Shown here: positions 46,844 through 58,600 of the stretch, piece after piece
Layout: the number at the start of each line of letters is the position of its first letter
Numbering within the stretch: the first letter of the stretch is position 1
NCBI GenBank assembly: GCA_030141605.1
Contig: JAQGDQ010000386.1
Location: 157,401 to 221,400, forward strand
From: Tubiluchus corallicola
Lineage: Eukaryota; Priapulida; Priapulimorpha; Priapulimorphida; Tubiluchidae
Direction of reading: 5' to 3'
DNA: 64,000 bases
Notes under the pieces: generated by a model
Database searches by the model: none
Seen by the model: only the letters and a program-made list of their open reading frames with translations
Told to the model about the DNA's origin: nothing
Translations under genes and position numbers: made by a program

Positions 46844-47995
46844 CTAAGAGCTGCAACCTTGAAAAGACGTAAATGCAAAAATGAACAGAAAAAACAGGCA
46901 TGTATTCGCTGCCAGTGCCCTTTCAGCTGAGCTGCGTGCTCTTCTTTCCTCGCACATGTAGTAATCCTCATCTGAACCGGAGTAACTATCATGACAGTCC
47001 TTTTTGTCATCACAGACTTTGTCCTCGGAAATGCATTTCTTATTGAGGCAACGAAATGTTCTCGGTGCCATGCATGGTTTACAATTTGGCCCTTCATCTG
47101 TTCCATCATTGCAGTCGGCAATATTGTCGCACAATCTCTCAGCCGCAACACACCGTCGTTCGTCGCACAGTTTTGCACGGCCACCACAGACGGTGCAGTT
47201 GTTTTCGTCACTGCCATCGTCGCAGTCGACTGTCCCGTCACAGAACTGTTTAGTCTTGATGCATTGACCATCGGCACAGGGAGATTTCAGAGGTCCGCAA
47301 GGCGGACATTGCTTGACCAATTCGTCGCTTCCATCGTCGCATTGCTCCTCACCGTCGCAAACTTCAAAGTTAAAAATGCACTGCTTATTGTCACAAAGAA
47401 AACCAGTTAGTCCCTTACACTCAGTGCAGTTTTGCTCATCTGTCCCGTCTTTACAATCGATATAGCCACTGCACCGTTTGAAAGAAGGCAGACATGTGTG
47501 TTTGTCGCAAAGAAAAGCAGTTTCGTCAACACATCTGTGCACGCAATTTTCCTCTTCATCATCTCCGTTAGGACAATCTACCCTCCCGTTGCAGTAGAAC
47601 AAGTCGTTGATGCACATTGAACTGTCCTTGCACTTGTACGGTTTGTAACCTGGATAACGAATAGGGCAAACAGTGCAGTTACCTTCGTCTGTTTTATCGT
47701 CACAGTTAAAGGAACCGTCACACAGCCAATCTCTCGGGATGCACTTGTTGTCACAGTGAAATGCCTGGTCACCTTGACATGCCGAGCAATCTTTTTCGTC
47801 CGAGTAATCATCACAATTATGATGACCATCACAACGATATATATCAAATATGCATTTTCCACCTTTACATCGAACGCCTTCTAACGGCGGATCATACTCG
47901 TTCATCAAACATGGTTCCAGGGCAAACACTGAACTGACTGCTACAGCCAAAAAACAAAGAAAGAGACTTCTAGAACGGCAACCTGCGTGCTGCAT
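46844..47995 (-). CDS. LDL-receptor class A repeat protein 4 (unit C)
   Basis: Intact 383-residue paralogue with residues 1-25 as signal peptide, eight LDLa modules and a C-terminal hydrophobic stretch that here reads NTCLFFLFIFAFTSFQGCSS. Otherwise it is nearly identical to the unit A and B products, although unit C non-coding DNA at the far left is clearly more diverged. The excess similarity in the coding part suggests conversion or selection. It has the same 5'-UTR acceptor 10 bases before the ATG. The ligand and tissue role are unknown. Confidence 0.92.
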   Translation of the reverse strand: MQHAGCRSRSLFLCFLAVAVSSVFALEPCLMNEYDPPLEGVRCKGGKCIFDIYRCDGHHNCDDYSDEKDCSACQGDQAFHCDNKCIPRDWLCDGSFNCDDKTDEGNCTVCPIRYPGYKPYKCKDSSMCINDLFYCNGRVDCPNGDDEEENCVHRCVDETAFLCDKHTCLPSFKRCSGYIDCKDGTDEQNCTECKGLTGFLCDNKQCIFNFEVCDGEEQCDDGSDELVKQCPPCGPLKSPCADGQCIKTKQFCDGTVDCDDGSDENNCTVCGGRAKLCDERRCVAAERLCDNIADCNDGTDEGPNCKPCMAPRTFRCLNKKCISEDKVCDDKKDCHDSYSGSDEDYYMCEERRARSSAERALAANTCLFFLFIFAFTSFQGCSS

Positions 47996-48491
47996 TCTTG
48001 AGGTCTAAAACAAAAAAGGTGCTATAAAAGTACTAAAACCAATGACAGTGGTGCCAGGCGAAACAGTTTGGTTTTCAAATTCCTTGTTTAATAGAAAATC
48101 AGAAACAAAACCAAACCTGTCCGTTTTTTAGTATTTGTGCAAGTCACCAATAATTGTTGGTGACATTGCCTGACCTTTTCAATTTACACTATATGGCCAT
48201 CTTAAGTCAACTTTTAGCCTAGTGTAGTAGTAATACTCTAATAGCAGCAATGTCTTTGTTCCCGTCCCACAATTACGTTTGATATCAAAATATGGCCATC
48301 TTAAGTCACATTTTAGCCTAGTAGTAGCAGTTGTCTTTGTCCCTGTCTCACATGACTTTGTTCCCGTCCCACAGTTAAGGTGCAGCTATTACTAGTTATT
48401 AATTATTACCAAAAGAAAGGCAGTTTTCCAATTCCTGTCTCGTCGTTAATGCAGGTGTGGTTACCGCAATATGGGAACTCTTTTGAAAGCT

Positions 48492-49027
48492 ATATGGGAC
48501 CAGTCCTATGGAACAGACTAAGCCGCAATTCGAAATGTAGTCACTCTCTTTCAACTTTTAAAAAAACCGTCAGAAAAGAAATATTTCAAAAGTATTAAGA
48601 GTAATACAGTTTGATAATGGTAATAACCTGCATTCTTTTTCCACAGTAATCTTAATGTAACGTGATTATGCTCAACAGGTTACTGAACACTTTATAATCA
48701 TGATCACAGTTTTTCTTAGTTCTCGCTCCATTTCATCTTTCATTCACTACTCCCCCCCACTTTTATGTATATATTATCATTATTCATTATTTCAATTATT
48801 AATCATTTTTTAAGATTTCCACGTACAGTTTGGCCTGTCAAGCTATGCTTTCAGGCTCAAACTGTATGCGTCAAAATTATTCTGTAATGTAATTTGCACA
48901 TGTATATGCTGCATTTTGTAATTTCTCGATAATACTGCATTTATTTATATTTGCTTAATTGGATAATTTAATGTATTTTAATGATAATTGTAAGATGCAA
49001 TGTGGAAATGAATAAACTCTTGATCTT
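48492..49027 (+). mobile_element. 5'-truncated LINE insertion in unit C
   Basis: A 536-bp insert is flanked by 'gaaagct' at 48485-48491 and 49028-49034. It begins with the last roughly 36 codons of ORF2 (GPVLWNRL, SLSTFKKTVRKEIF) and ends 'gaataaactcttgatctt'. The empty site 'gaaagctgaaagtattt' is in unit B at 40765. It is a classic 5'-truncated retroposition. Confidence 0.85.
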
Positions 49028-49469
49028 GAAAGCTGGGCGTATTTCTTAAAATAGATACAAGATGCACGCTGACTCCCAGCTTGTACTAAGTTATAAGAGG
49101 CAAACTCAAAAGTGAAAAGCTCATAGTAAACTGTGTAAACTTGTAGTAGTATCCTCTACTCAGTGGTAGCCTACTTAGTAGGCCATCCGTCCGGTGCCTA
49201 AATCCATTTTTATCGGGGCGAGTAGCAACGTATGTCCTACTAGGCTAATTTTCTACTCAAAAACACTAAGGCGCACACATATGCTTGCACGGGTTTATAA
49301 ATGCTATACCGCCGTTACGCAGGTCTAAATATTTTATTTATTTATTAAATATAGTGTTGTATCAGTAAAAGTAATTTTCAGAGTAACATTGAAACATTTT
49401 GTACATTTTTTCCCGAGATACGCTCTTAAGACTTTTATGAAGGCGCGGAAGTTGATAAAACTCAAGGAA

Positions 49470-49542
49470 GTTTCCGTAGTGTAGTGGTTATCACGTGCGC
49501 CTCACACGCGCAAGGTCCCCGGTTCGATCCCGGGCGGAAACA
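49470..49542 (+). tRNA. tRNA-Val (anticodon CAC)
   Basis: Seventy-three bases fold as a canonical cloverleaf. The acceptor stem is gtttccg/cggaaac with discriminator a, and box A is in tagtgtagtgg. The anticodon stem is tgcgc/gcgca with loop ctCACac (anticodon 49503-49505). The T arm is ccccggttcgatcccggg. CCA is not encoded and a TTTT terminator follows at about 49545. It decodes GUG valine codons in the cytosol. All stems pair, so it is likely functional. Confidence 0.95.
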
Positions 49543-49544
49543 CA

Positions 49545-49548
49545 TTTT
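49545..49548 (+). terminator. RNA polymerase III terminator of tRNA-Val
   Basis: Run of four T directly behind the tRNA 3' end. Confidence 0.6.
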
Positions 49549-50547
49549 GTTTCTTTACGTGTTGCTCTATTTATAATCTAATTTTGTGCACGTCTCGATC
49601 AATCATAAAACTTCATTCTCATGTATTATCTAATGCTGTGTATTATGTAATGTGAATTAATCACAAAACTTCTAGGTCGCTATGGGGAAGCCAAATGCAC
49701 TTCTCTATTGGAGCCAAAAGGTGCGTGTAATCTTTCCGAGCACAAATTATATCAAAGAACAAAATGCAATAATCGAATTTTATACAGAATAGCCTCGATT
49801 ATTAAAATTCCAATTTTCAAGTACGGTAAAAAGCATACATTTTAACACGAAAATGAAAATTGAAATACAGCACTATAGTAAACGTGTGTGGTACTAAAAC
49901 TCGGCAAGTTTTAAGATAAAATTTCAAATTTCAAACCACTGTGCTCACGCAAGAACTGTCGAACATGAACAGTACTTCAAACTAACACATCTGTACTGAG
50001 AGGTGCAACACCTGTGTTTTGTTTGAAGCATTTCCAAAAAGCAGGCGCTAGTGCCCGTCTAACTAGCAAATGGGAAAGCACAGGTAACAGCTAAGAAATA
50101 GTGGCAGGAACATGAAATTGCGTTTGTATGGTATGTTTCCTTTCAATATTTTAAAGAGTTGATTGTTTTGACCTACAGTTTAAGATTGCTTCCGGTTTTG
50201 CTTTAACGAAATTTAAACACGTTTTTCAGTTTTAGAAAATGTTAAAAAACAGGAACGCTAAGTTGGTTATGACCAAACTCAGAACCAGTGCTCATAACAT
50301 TGCAATAGAGACGGGGCAATATGAGAGATCACCTCTACATGAAGAAAATACGCAGAGTTTGGGTGCAATGGCATGGGTGCCATTTTTGTGTTACTGTCAC
50401 AAACACGGTGTAGCTGGTAATTTCCTGTTAAACCTTGTAACCCAATGTATTCCTGAGTTTTGTAATTAAACTGATAAAGATCTATTGACATTATTTTAAA
50501 GAGTTGATTGTTTTGACCTACAGTTTAAGAATGCTTCTGGTTTTCTA
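49549..50547. other. Non-coding region with a direct repeat
   Basis: 'attttaaagagttgattgtt' plus about 35 further bases occurs at 50148 and again at 50491. No gene is recognised. The open frame at 50239-50469 has no family signature. Confidence 0.45.
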
Positions 50548-50551
50548 TTAA

Positions 50552-51145
50552 CCCTTATAGGGTCACAGGGGGGTAAAAAATTACCCACAGACCCGTTTTT
50601 TGCATTTTACCCTTTTACCATATGCATCCCAGCAAACCTTTTCTATGACTTTTTCTAAATATGTTTTGTGCACAAAATACTTGTATCACCACGAAATAAA
50701 AGTCAAAATGCATTATGTTGATTTTTTAAAATTGTCGAAACTTTACTTCGCTTGTCTATACATTATACAGGCGATGTATCTGATAAAACAAAATGTCAGA
50801 CATCTGTATGCTAACATAGAACTGGGTAAAGAAGAAAGAAGTAGACAATAAATTCAAAATAACAATGATTTTTGCACACGCGCTGGCAATGTCGGTTGTC
50901 TACAGTTATTCCAGCATAGATAAGGGAACGTAACTAATTAAAATTTCGTATTACTAGCAAGTCACATGTCTTTAAGCAGAGGTATAATGTATCATATGGT
51001 GGTCAGCATAACCACAAATTATGCTGTTGCTGTTTACTAATGAAACACGGCGGTTTATCAAAAGTAATTTACGAATTATGGTGGGGGTAATTTTTTACCC
51101 CCCGGTTACCAAAATCGGTTGTAAAAAATCCTGACACTACAAGGG
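50552..51145. mobile_element. piggyBac-like MITE
   Basis: TTAA lies at 50548-50551 and 51146-51149. The termini are CCCTTATAGGGTCA and the inverse of TGACACTACAAGGG. Subterminal inverted blocks 'ggggtaaaaaattaccc' and 'gggtaattttttacccc' lie inside. TTAA duplication with a CCCTT start is the piggyBac signature. At 594 bp it has no transposase. Confidence 0.8.
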
Positions 51146-51472
51146 TTAAATACTTTATTAGGACAACCATTATATAAATTTGTGTAACACCCCCATGTTT
51201 GTCCACATGACCAAATTGCATAACATTGTGAAACAGTATGTCACTAGTTAGCCAAGATGCATAGCTCATTTAAAAAGCACTGTATTTTAGATTCAGAAGA
51301 CGTACATGTTTTACATACCCAAACGATTAAAAATTATAACAAACTTCTTTCCATCTAATAAGCATAAAGCTTTAAACTCAGGAGTAAAAGAGGATCTGTT
51401 AAACTATGTTAAAAGCGTTAGATTATGATAGATAATTATGCTGATGAATGCTGGCATGAAGTACAGTTAAGG

Positions 51473-51708
51473 TGTGGTGTCATGTGAGCAAGTGATTCAG
51501 AACCGAAGCGTAGGCGTCGAAGCTCGGCGCACGATATATAAGCCTTGTGATGCGCCCAGCTTAGGGGATTGAGTCTGGGAGCTGAAGGAGAGCAAGCTAG
51601 ATCAGGGGGCTTGGCATTACTATCTGTTATATTTATTGGGTTTTATGTTCAATAAACGTGCAGTTTTATAATTTGACTCTTAATAGTTTTGCCATCCCTA
51701 AAACACAA
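51473..51708 (+). mobile_element. Candidate solo LTR
   Basis: Starts TGTGGTGTCATG and ends ...aaaacaca. It has tatata at 51535 and AATAAA at 51651, in LTR order. No 5-bp duplication or internal domain was found. Confidence 0.4.
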
Positions 51709-52339
51709 ATAATCAGCTTTACACAACCAATACAACAAATTATTTTACTTCAGGTACCATTTATTTTGTACAAACTTTTGCCAGATCAATCAAACACATA
51801 AACTTATTTGCCTTAAATACATAATATATACATATATGGAAGACACATTAAACTATTACGACCTACATATCGGTTTTGATTTATAGTGAGATGCAGTGCT
51901 ATTCTAGAAGTATACGGAGTACAAAAAACTACAAGTTTGAAAGCTCTGTTTGGGAGACTAGAAACGACATTAACTTTTTCTAATAGGCCTGATGACAAAG
52001 TGGAAACTATGTAGACATGCATATACTGAACCACATACACATACACATACGTGATTACTTACACGTTGTTAATTTCATTGCTATAATATTTTATGGACAT
52101 TGTTCTAACATATTATTGATGTACTTTACAGGAACTATAATTCTATATACACGCATAAACTTACATCGTAGTAATAGATCACATATTACTCAGGAGAATT
52201 GCAAGTATGATAAACAAGATTCAAACTTCCAAGACGAGGATATAGATTAACATTCACTTTTCAACATTATCACAGTTATTTAATTACGCACAAGAACCAT
52301 TTTCAGATCAGATGGTATTTGTAAAGGATATGTTTTATA
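51709..52339. other. Non-coding region
   Basis: No gene or repeat recognised. It contains a short 'catacacatacacata' simple stretch near 52035. Confidence 0.4.
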
Positions 52340-52590
52340 CAGGGGCGTATCAAGACTTTACGACACCCTAGACTGACAGTTCTGTCCCTCCATCTCTCTT
52401 GTGAATTTATTTTTGTTTATGTAATGAGCAGATTAAACAATTACTTGCGGTGTTTCCACATGGTCACTATTAATTACATGTATTTGTATAGCCCTTGCTT
52501 GTTGTATAATACCTTGCACCTATTCGTTATGTGGCACTTATATAAAAGCTGAGCTCAGTAACTGCCTGTGGTGTGCTATAAAATGCGCCC
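52340..52590 (-). mobile_element. hAT-like MITE (CAGGGGCGTAT family), truncated
   Basis: Starts CAGGGGCGTATCAAGACTTT, the inverse of the right end of the complete copy at 62230-62633, and follows it to 'atgcgccctt', lacking the last 110 bases. It lies about 40 bases past the GNS stop codon. Confidence 0.7.
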
Positions 52591-52631
52591 TTTACAATAT
52601 GAAAATATGAGATGAAATGAGCAGTTCACGA

Positions 52632-55600
52632 CTACAAGTGTTGACGCACTTCCGTAAGGTCGACGCGGTAGTCGAATATGGGGTCGTGAATCGGTCCAAC
52701 GATCTTGCACGATGGTCCCGAGCAGATACTATGTCTGATAAGCCGATCGTTCAGCTGCGCTAGAATCCTCTTGTCAATTGTGTCGATGGCATTATCTAGT
52801 TGATTAGGATCCTTGGACAAATCATAAACCTCCACGAACTCCTACATCGTGTGAAAGATTACAATATTCTATTAGAACTGTAAAACGCAGGGATGAGAAT
52901 GACAAATTGTAAAAAAACTCTGAAACAGGCCGGGGGTTTGGGGGCTGCATAGGCTCCCATGGGGGTTCAAGGGTAGCCAGCAACAAATTGCAATTTTGTG
53001 ACCATAGAGAACCTCTAAAGTGGACTTAAAATATCAATTACCTTGTTTCATGCATAATTTAAAATACCCAACTATCAAGGATACATGATACCTAATTGTC
53101 TCAAAAACGCATAAGTACTGGCCACTCCTATGCAAAAGTATATAAAAACTGTCTGCAATTGACTCAAATAACTCCGCACAATTGATTCCATATTTTTATA
53201 CATAGAGATATACACGTGGTTACACTGACGTACGTGATGTAAACAAAGTGACGGCCTGTCACCTAGCGGTCAGCTTGTGAAATAATGTACTGGGTCCATA
53301 AAAATTCTCTCATCGAATTTACGCGATTTACAAAAATGGCACTACTAGTCTTCCAAAAACTCGGAATCCATGGAAAATTCTCATCCCTGAAAACGTAATT
53401 GAATGCTACGTTTCAACTGTGTATTGAATTTATTGTGTAGCTAAACAAAGCCTAGATACACTTTAATTTTTCATTTTGTTGCTTGCGTGTCCTATTAATG
53501 AAAAATGTGTCTGAACAATGTGGTTTTATTAACGAAATTTTCTTAAAAATAGTTTCTACCGGGATAATTCCAGACCGAGCCTAAATGGATTTAAAATGCA
53601 GCTGACTTATCATCCGTGGTTTTATTAAACGCCACATTGGTTTTATTAACGAAATTTTCTTAACAATAGTTTTTACCGGGATAATTCCAGACCGAGCCTA
53701 AATGGATTTAAAATATGGCTGACTTATTATCCGTGGTTTTATTAAACGCCACATTGGTTTTATTAACGAAATTTTCTTAACAATAGTTTCTACCGGGATA
53801 ATTCCAGACCGAGCCTAAATGGATTTAAAATGCAGCTGACTTATTATCCGTGGTTTTATTAAGCGGCAACGACTGTATCAACTAAATATTTATCTCAATA
53901 TTTTTTCCAGTTCATTTTATAGCTGAAAAATGTATATAAAAAGAAAAGGCACTTTTAAAGTTTCGTAGCGCGCCTGCACAGTTGCTGAAGGTCAAAGGTT
54001 AAATGTGCCATGGCAATGCATCCTAACTACAGCCGTCACGAGACATGTGGGTCAAACAAAGCCGTCTGCAGCATCAGTTCAGCAACTTTAGTTGTTTTAC
54101 ATGGACTCTACTTAATTATGCATTAGTCTGTGCATAGAGTGAATTACTAGCAGGATCTTGGTTGGGAACATGAAAATATGAACTAGGTAAGGTTCTAGCT
54201 GGCTGTTAAAATACGTTAAAACTGTTATTATTATAGTAGCACGGGGCTGTGAGGCATTGTCAAGTGTACACAAATGCATTGTCTGGTACACGTAACCTTT
54301 GACCTTTTCACAATTATCATCAATTGCTGGAACTGTGAAAAGGCTTATTGTTCTGCAACAAAGTTGATGTGAAAAAATGATGTGAAAAGAATTGTTCACT
54401 GCACCTCAGCATCGTCAAACAAACAGTAGACTAGATTGTACTTGTCATCTAAGTATCTCACACAAACGTAGGTGTTATTCCTAGCATCATCACAGTAACA
54501 TTTGTAGCATTCCTAGAAAAAAGTACCAGTTCAGATAACAATGATATCATACATAGATACACTGCAAACTGGAATTCACCGCTTAAAGGACAAGAAAAGG
54601 GGTGCCTGAAGTAGGTTTCAGAAAACAAAACAGTTATATCCAAAACAATTATCTAATCTTGCAAGATATCTACTTATGTACAAAATTCTGCCACATTTCC
54701 AGGAAATCTTCACTGAGTAACTGAATTTTTCTCCTAGATTTTGAACATTTTGACGTATCGTGTCACTTTTACTGACACACAAGGCAAATGTGTCACGCTG
54801 TCAGGAAATCTTGCTATAGTTGTCTAATCCAGTATATTTCACTTAATGAATCTGCCTTAGTGCAAAGCTGAATGGACTTATTAAGCATCTGGATTTATAC
54901 GCCAAAGAGACTTATTAATGCAGCATCTTCTACACTAAAGGACAAGAAAGGGGGTGCCTGAAGTAGGTTTCAGAAAAATTGCCTTAAAAATTATATTACT
55001 TTACAAGAATTTTGTGTATATAACTTACTCGTGTTGAAAGGAAGTTATAAACTATAAATCAAGGGAAGAAAAGGCAATGTTAAATCACGCCCCAAAAAAC
55101 TTACCTTTCAAAAATCTATATTACTTAGTATTTCATTTCGCTTACCTGCTTGAAAGATTTATGTAACTAGAAATAATAATTTAAATGTCGCTGGTTCACC
55201 CTCCAGGGTGCGCCACTCACTAGCCAAAAATGTATTTTTAACCTCATTGACAAGATACAGTAATGTAATATATTACTTAGTTAGTTTTATGTAGTTTTAA
55301 CTATGCAGACTTGTGGACGGTGTTGGTTTGCAAGCACACGTTGCACGAGGAGAAATATGAACTCATATCAAAAGAAACTATGCCAACTTACTGAAACTCC
55401 ACCTCCGTCATATTGTGGACAACCTGGTACTGGATTCATGCTCCACTCTCCAGAATACTCCACTAGCACATCCGTCCTCCAGTCGTCCTCCGCACCTTGC
55501 AGCAGGCGCTCGAAAGACATGCCGTCCATGTCGGACGGAGCGGCAGCACCCGTTAAGTTGACTAGGGTCGGTGCAAGGTCAATTGTTGCCAAAACTTTCT

Positions 55601-58600
55601 GAACAAGTAGAAAGAATTATGTTGCTTTGTTCCGCTAATAATACATGTTATTATTCCATGCTGCACTAATAATACGCTATTATTCCATGCTGCACTAATA
55701 ATACATGTTATTATTCCATGCTGCACTAATAATACATGTTATTATTCCATGTTGCACTAATAATACATGTTATTATTTAATGCTGCACTAATAATACATG
55801 TTATTATTCCATGCTGCACTATGAATACATGTTACTATTCTGTGCTGCACTAATAATACATGTTATTATTCTGTACTGCACTAATAATACATGTTATTAT
55901 TCCGTGCTGCACTAATAATACATGTTATTATTCCATGCCAGAAAATTCTCATCCCTGTAGTGTGCTAAACAAATGTATCTAGCAAACATTAACTACTATT
56001 CGTTTGACACTTGTAAGTAGGGCTGAGCTTTCTCAACCAGAAAGAAAATTTTAATCGAATCAAATTTGTGACCCTCGAATTCGAAATGAACTGAACTTCA
56101 GTATTTCAAATTCGAATTGAAATTGAAAGATTTTCCAATAAATTTTCGAACTGCCAGCAAAAATTAGTTTTACAAAAATCATGCGTATTACTGCATATTG
56201 TTTTGCAATAAAACCACTAATAATTTGTTTAAAAACTGTGCACAGAACTGAAGCTAATTGTAAACAGAACAGAACAGAAAAAACATTTGTGACTGAAGTG
56301 CTGAATTATGTATAGTTTTAGGTTCGAATCGAATTCGAACTAAAAAACTCTTTCGAATTGAATTCGAACGTTCTACGCTCACACCTACTTATATTGATTA
56401 GGAAAGTATCTTATAAGTAGGGGCGAGCGTAGAAAGTTCGAATTCGATTCAGGCCAGTTTTTTTTAGTTCGAATTTGGTTCGAACCTAAAACTATAAATT
56501 TGAATAATTCAGTACTTCAGTCACATATGTTTTGTTATCATTAAAACATCTGAAACATCATGCAATTAGCACAATTTAGTTCTGTTCAGTCACAAATTTG
56601 ATTAACATCAATACTTATGAGCCACATACGTTGCTTTTCACTCATCTCATATACTGAAAGCGTAAAGTACCTCTGACACAACTCCCTGCTTGATTCCTGG
56701 CCCACGCACCATTAAAGGCACTCTGATGTCAAACTCATAAAGTTGACGTTTATCGTACGGTAAACAAAATTGCCCTGAAATTAAAACCAACAGATCAAAG
56801 GACAGACTAAGTAGCAAAACTATTAGAACGGTTAATAATAACATTAAAGAATGAGAATGTCAGAATGCTCATAAACAATTGCTGTTTATTTTACAACAGT
56901 TATTACGCATTGCAGGTAAAGAGTTGAAGAAAGAAAGGAGATGCAGAAAAACTGTTGACTAGTCGGGAGTTGAACCAGCGACCTGGGCATAGTACTAGCT
57001 GAGCTACTAGTTCAACATGACAGAGCAGGCTCGAGATTTCCTCGTAACACATTCCAACAGCGCCACCTGTATCCACGACACAGTAGGGGATACTTGTGGC
57101 ATCAACTTTTTCCAAATTAACTTGCAATTAACAACATTGTTAATTAGACTATGACTGTGAACGACAGAAATAATAATAATGAATTGATAATATTCATAAC
57201 AGAATATATAAATTTATAAAATTAATATTAAAATTACAACAATCAGCGAAAAAATGTTAAAATTTTGCCAAAAACCCTTTCCCACAACCTTTGTACACAG
57301 CGCGGGTGTCGAATTTAATGAAAATGTAATTACTACTAAAATGATAAACCCCACAGTTATATGATTCTCAAAAAAGTGTGTTAAAGTTTTTCAAGTTCGA
57401 ACGGTAAAAAATACATATTTAAAGCAAAAGTCACTTGACTGGGTCAGAATTTTTCATTTACGTTACTGGAACAAAATTAGGGATTGAAAACGTAAAGTTT
57501 AATTAGTTAAGTAATTATTTTTCTATTTGGTCATTTTACCACGCCCACAAATGGAGGAGAAGGAACATGAGAATGTCAAAATATGTTTTATTGGATCAAA
57601 ATTATGTTTAAATTATTCAAATAGTTTTAGTTAAATTGCACTAAACGAACTATTCGTAGCTGCTGTTTGAATTATCTGTAACTTCTGTTGATTTACCGCT
57701 TAAAGCAAAAGTCAAATCTCTCGGGAAGTTGAGCTCATTCTAATATTTGAGAAAAATGTTAGAAAGCTTCAGCAATAAAATTGTTACAAGTGCCTCTTGT
57801 AATTAAGAATTTCAATTTAAAATCGCGATCACTTCACGCATGGGCGCGGCTCATTTTGGTGAAAAATGGCATCATCTGGTTACTGTGCAATATAAACTCT
57901 TATTCTGCCAAGTGCTTAAGCAATCTTTGTCTTATAGAGCGAACTCTATAAACTAAGTAACCCACCCAGTACCTACTGTATGCTCACAAGTTTGTGTACC
58001 TGAAGGTCAACAAAAATCCATAAATTGATTACATTTATGCAATTAATGTATACTACTTACACATTTTACGGTATAATCCTGTGGGTTAAAACTGTGTAAC
58101 CACTTTAATCTTGGTCATAATTGATCAAATGACTAATTTTTACATAAACACAGTTGAACACATACCTAAATGATAACCGTTGTCGCTGGTAAAGAAAATG
58201 TACGTGTTGTCTACCAACTTTTTCTTCTCCAGATACGTGATAACTGCTTCTACCATGTCGTCCACGGATATCAAAGTACGCCACCTGTTGAAAGAAATTG
58301 AAAACTAGGAAATGTAACTATGTGTTAAACGCCTGGCACTGCAATATTATCAAATCAAAAGTTAGTATTCTCTAGACATTTTCTTGAATATAAAAGTCCA
58401 ATACATTTAGCATTTGTTTTCATAAAAAACGAAAAAATTGTGACATTTGACCAAATTTTTGATACATTCTACTTTGAAGCATCATAACATAGTTTTAACT
58501 ATGCCAACTTATGGACGATTTTATTTTGCAAGCATACACTTGTTTTCTATGTTCATTTGTTTATAATATTTATACATATCTTTTATTTTTCTATTGGTGA

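Larger units (their letters stand above)
44130..49320. repeat. Duplicated LDLa unit C
   Basis: Starts 'cacacaaattaaaaatcgat' like units A and B but is more diverged over the first 300 bases. It lacks the LTR element (single GCCAT at 44720-44724) and keeps the complete LINE fragment. It then continues into flanking DNA shared with the right side of unit B. Confidence 0.9.

Noticed and set aside
50239-50469. 76-residue frame near the direct repeat
   Set aside because: No domain or splice support.
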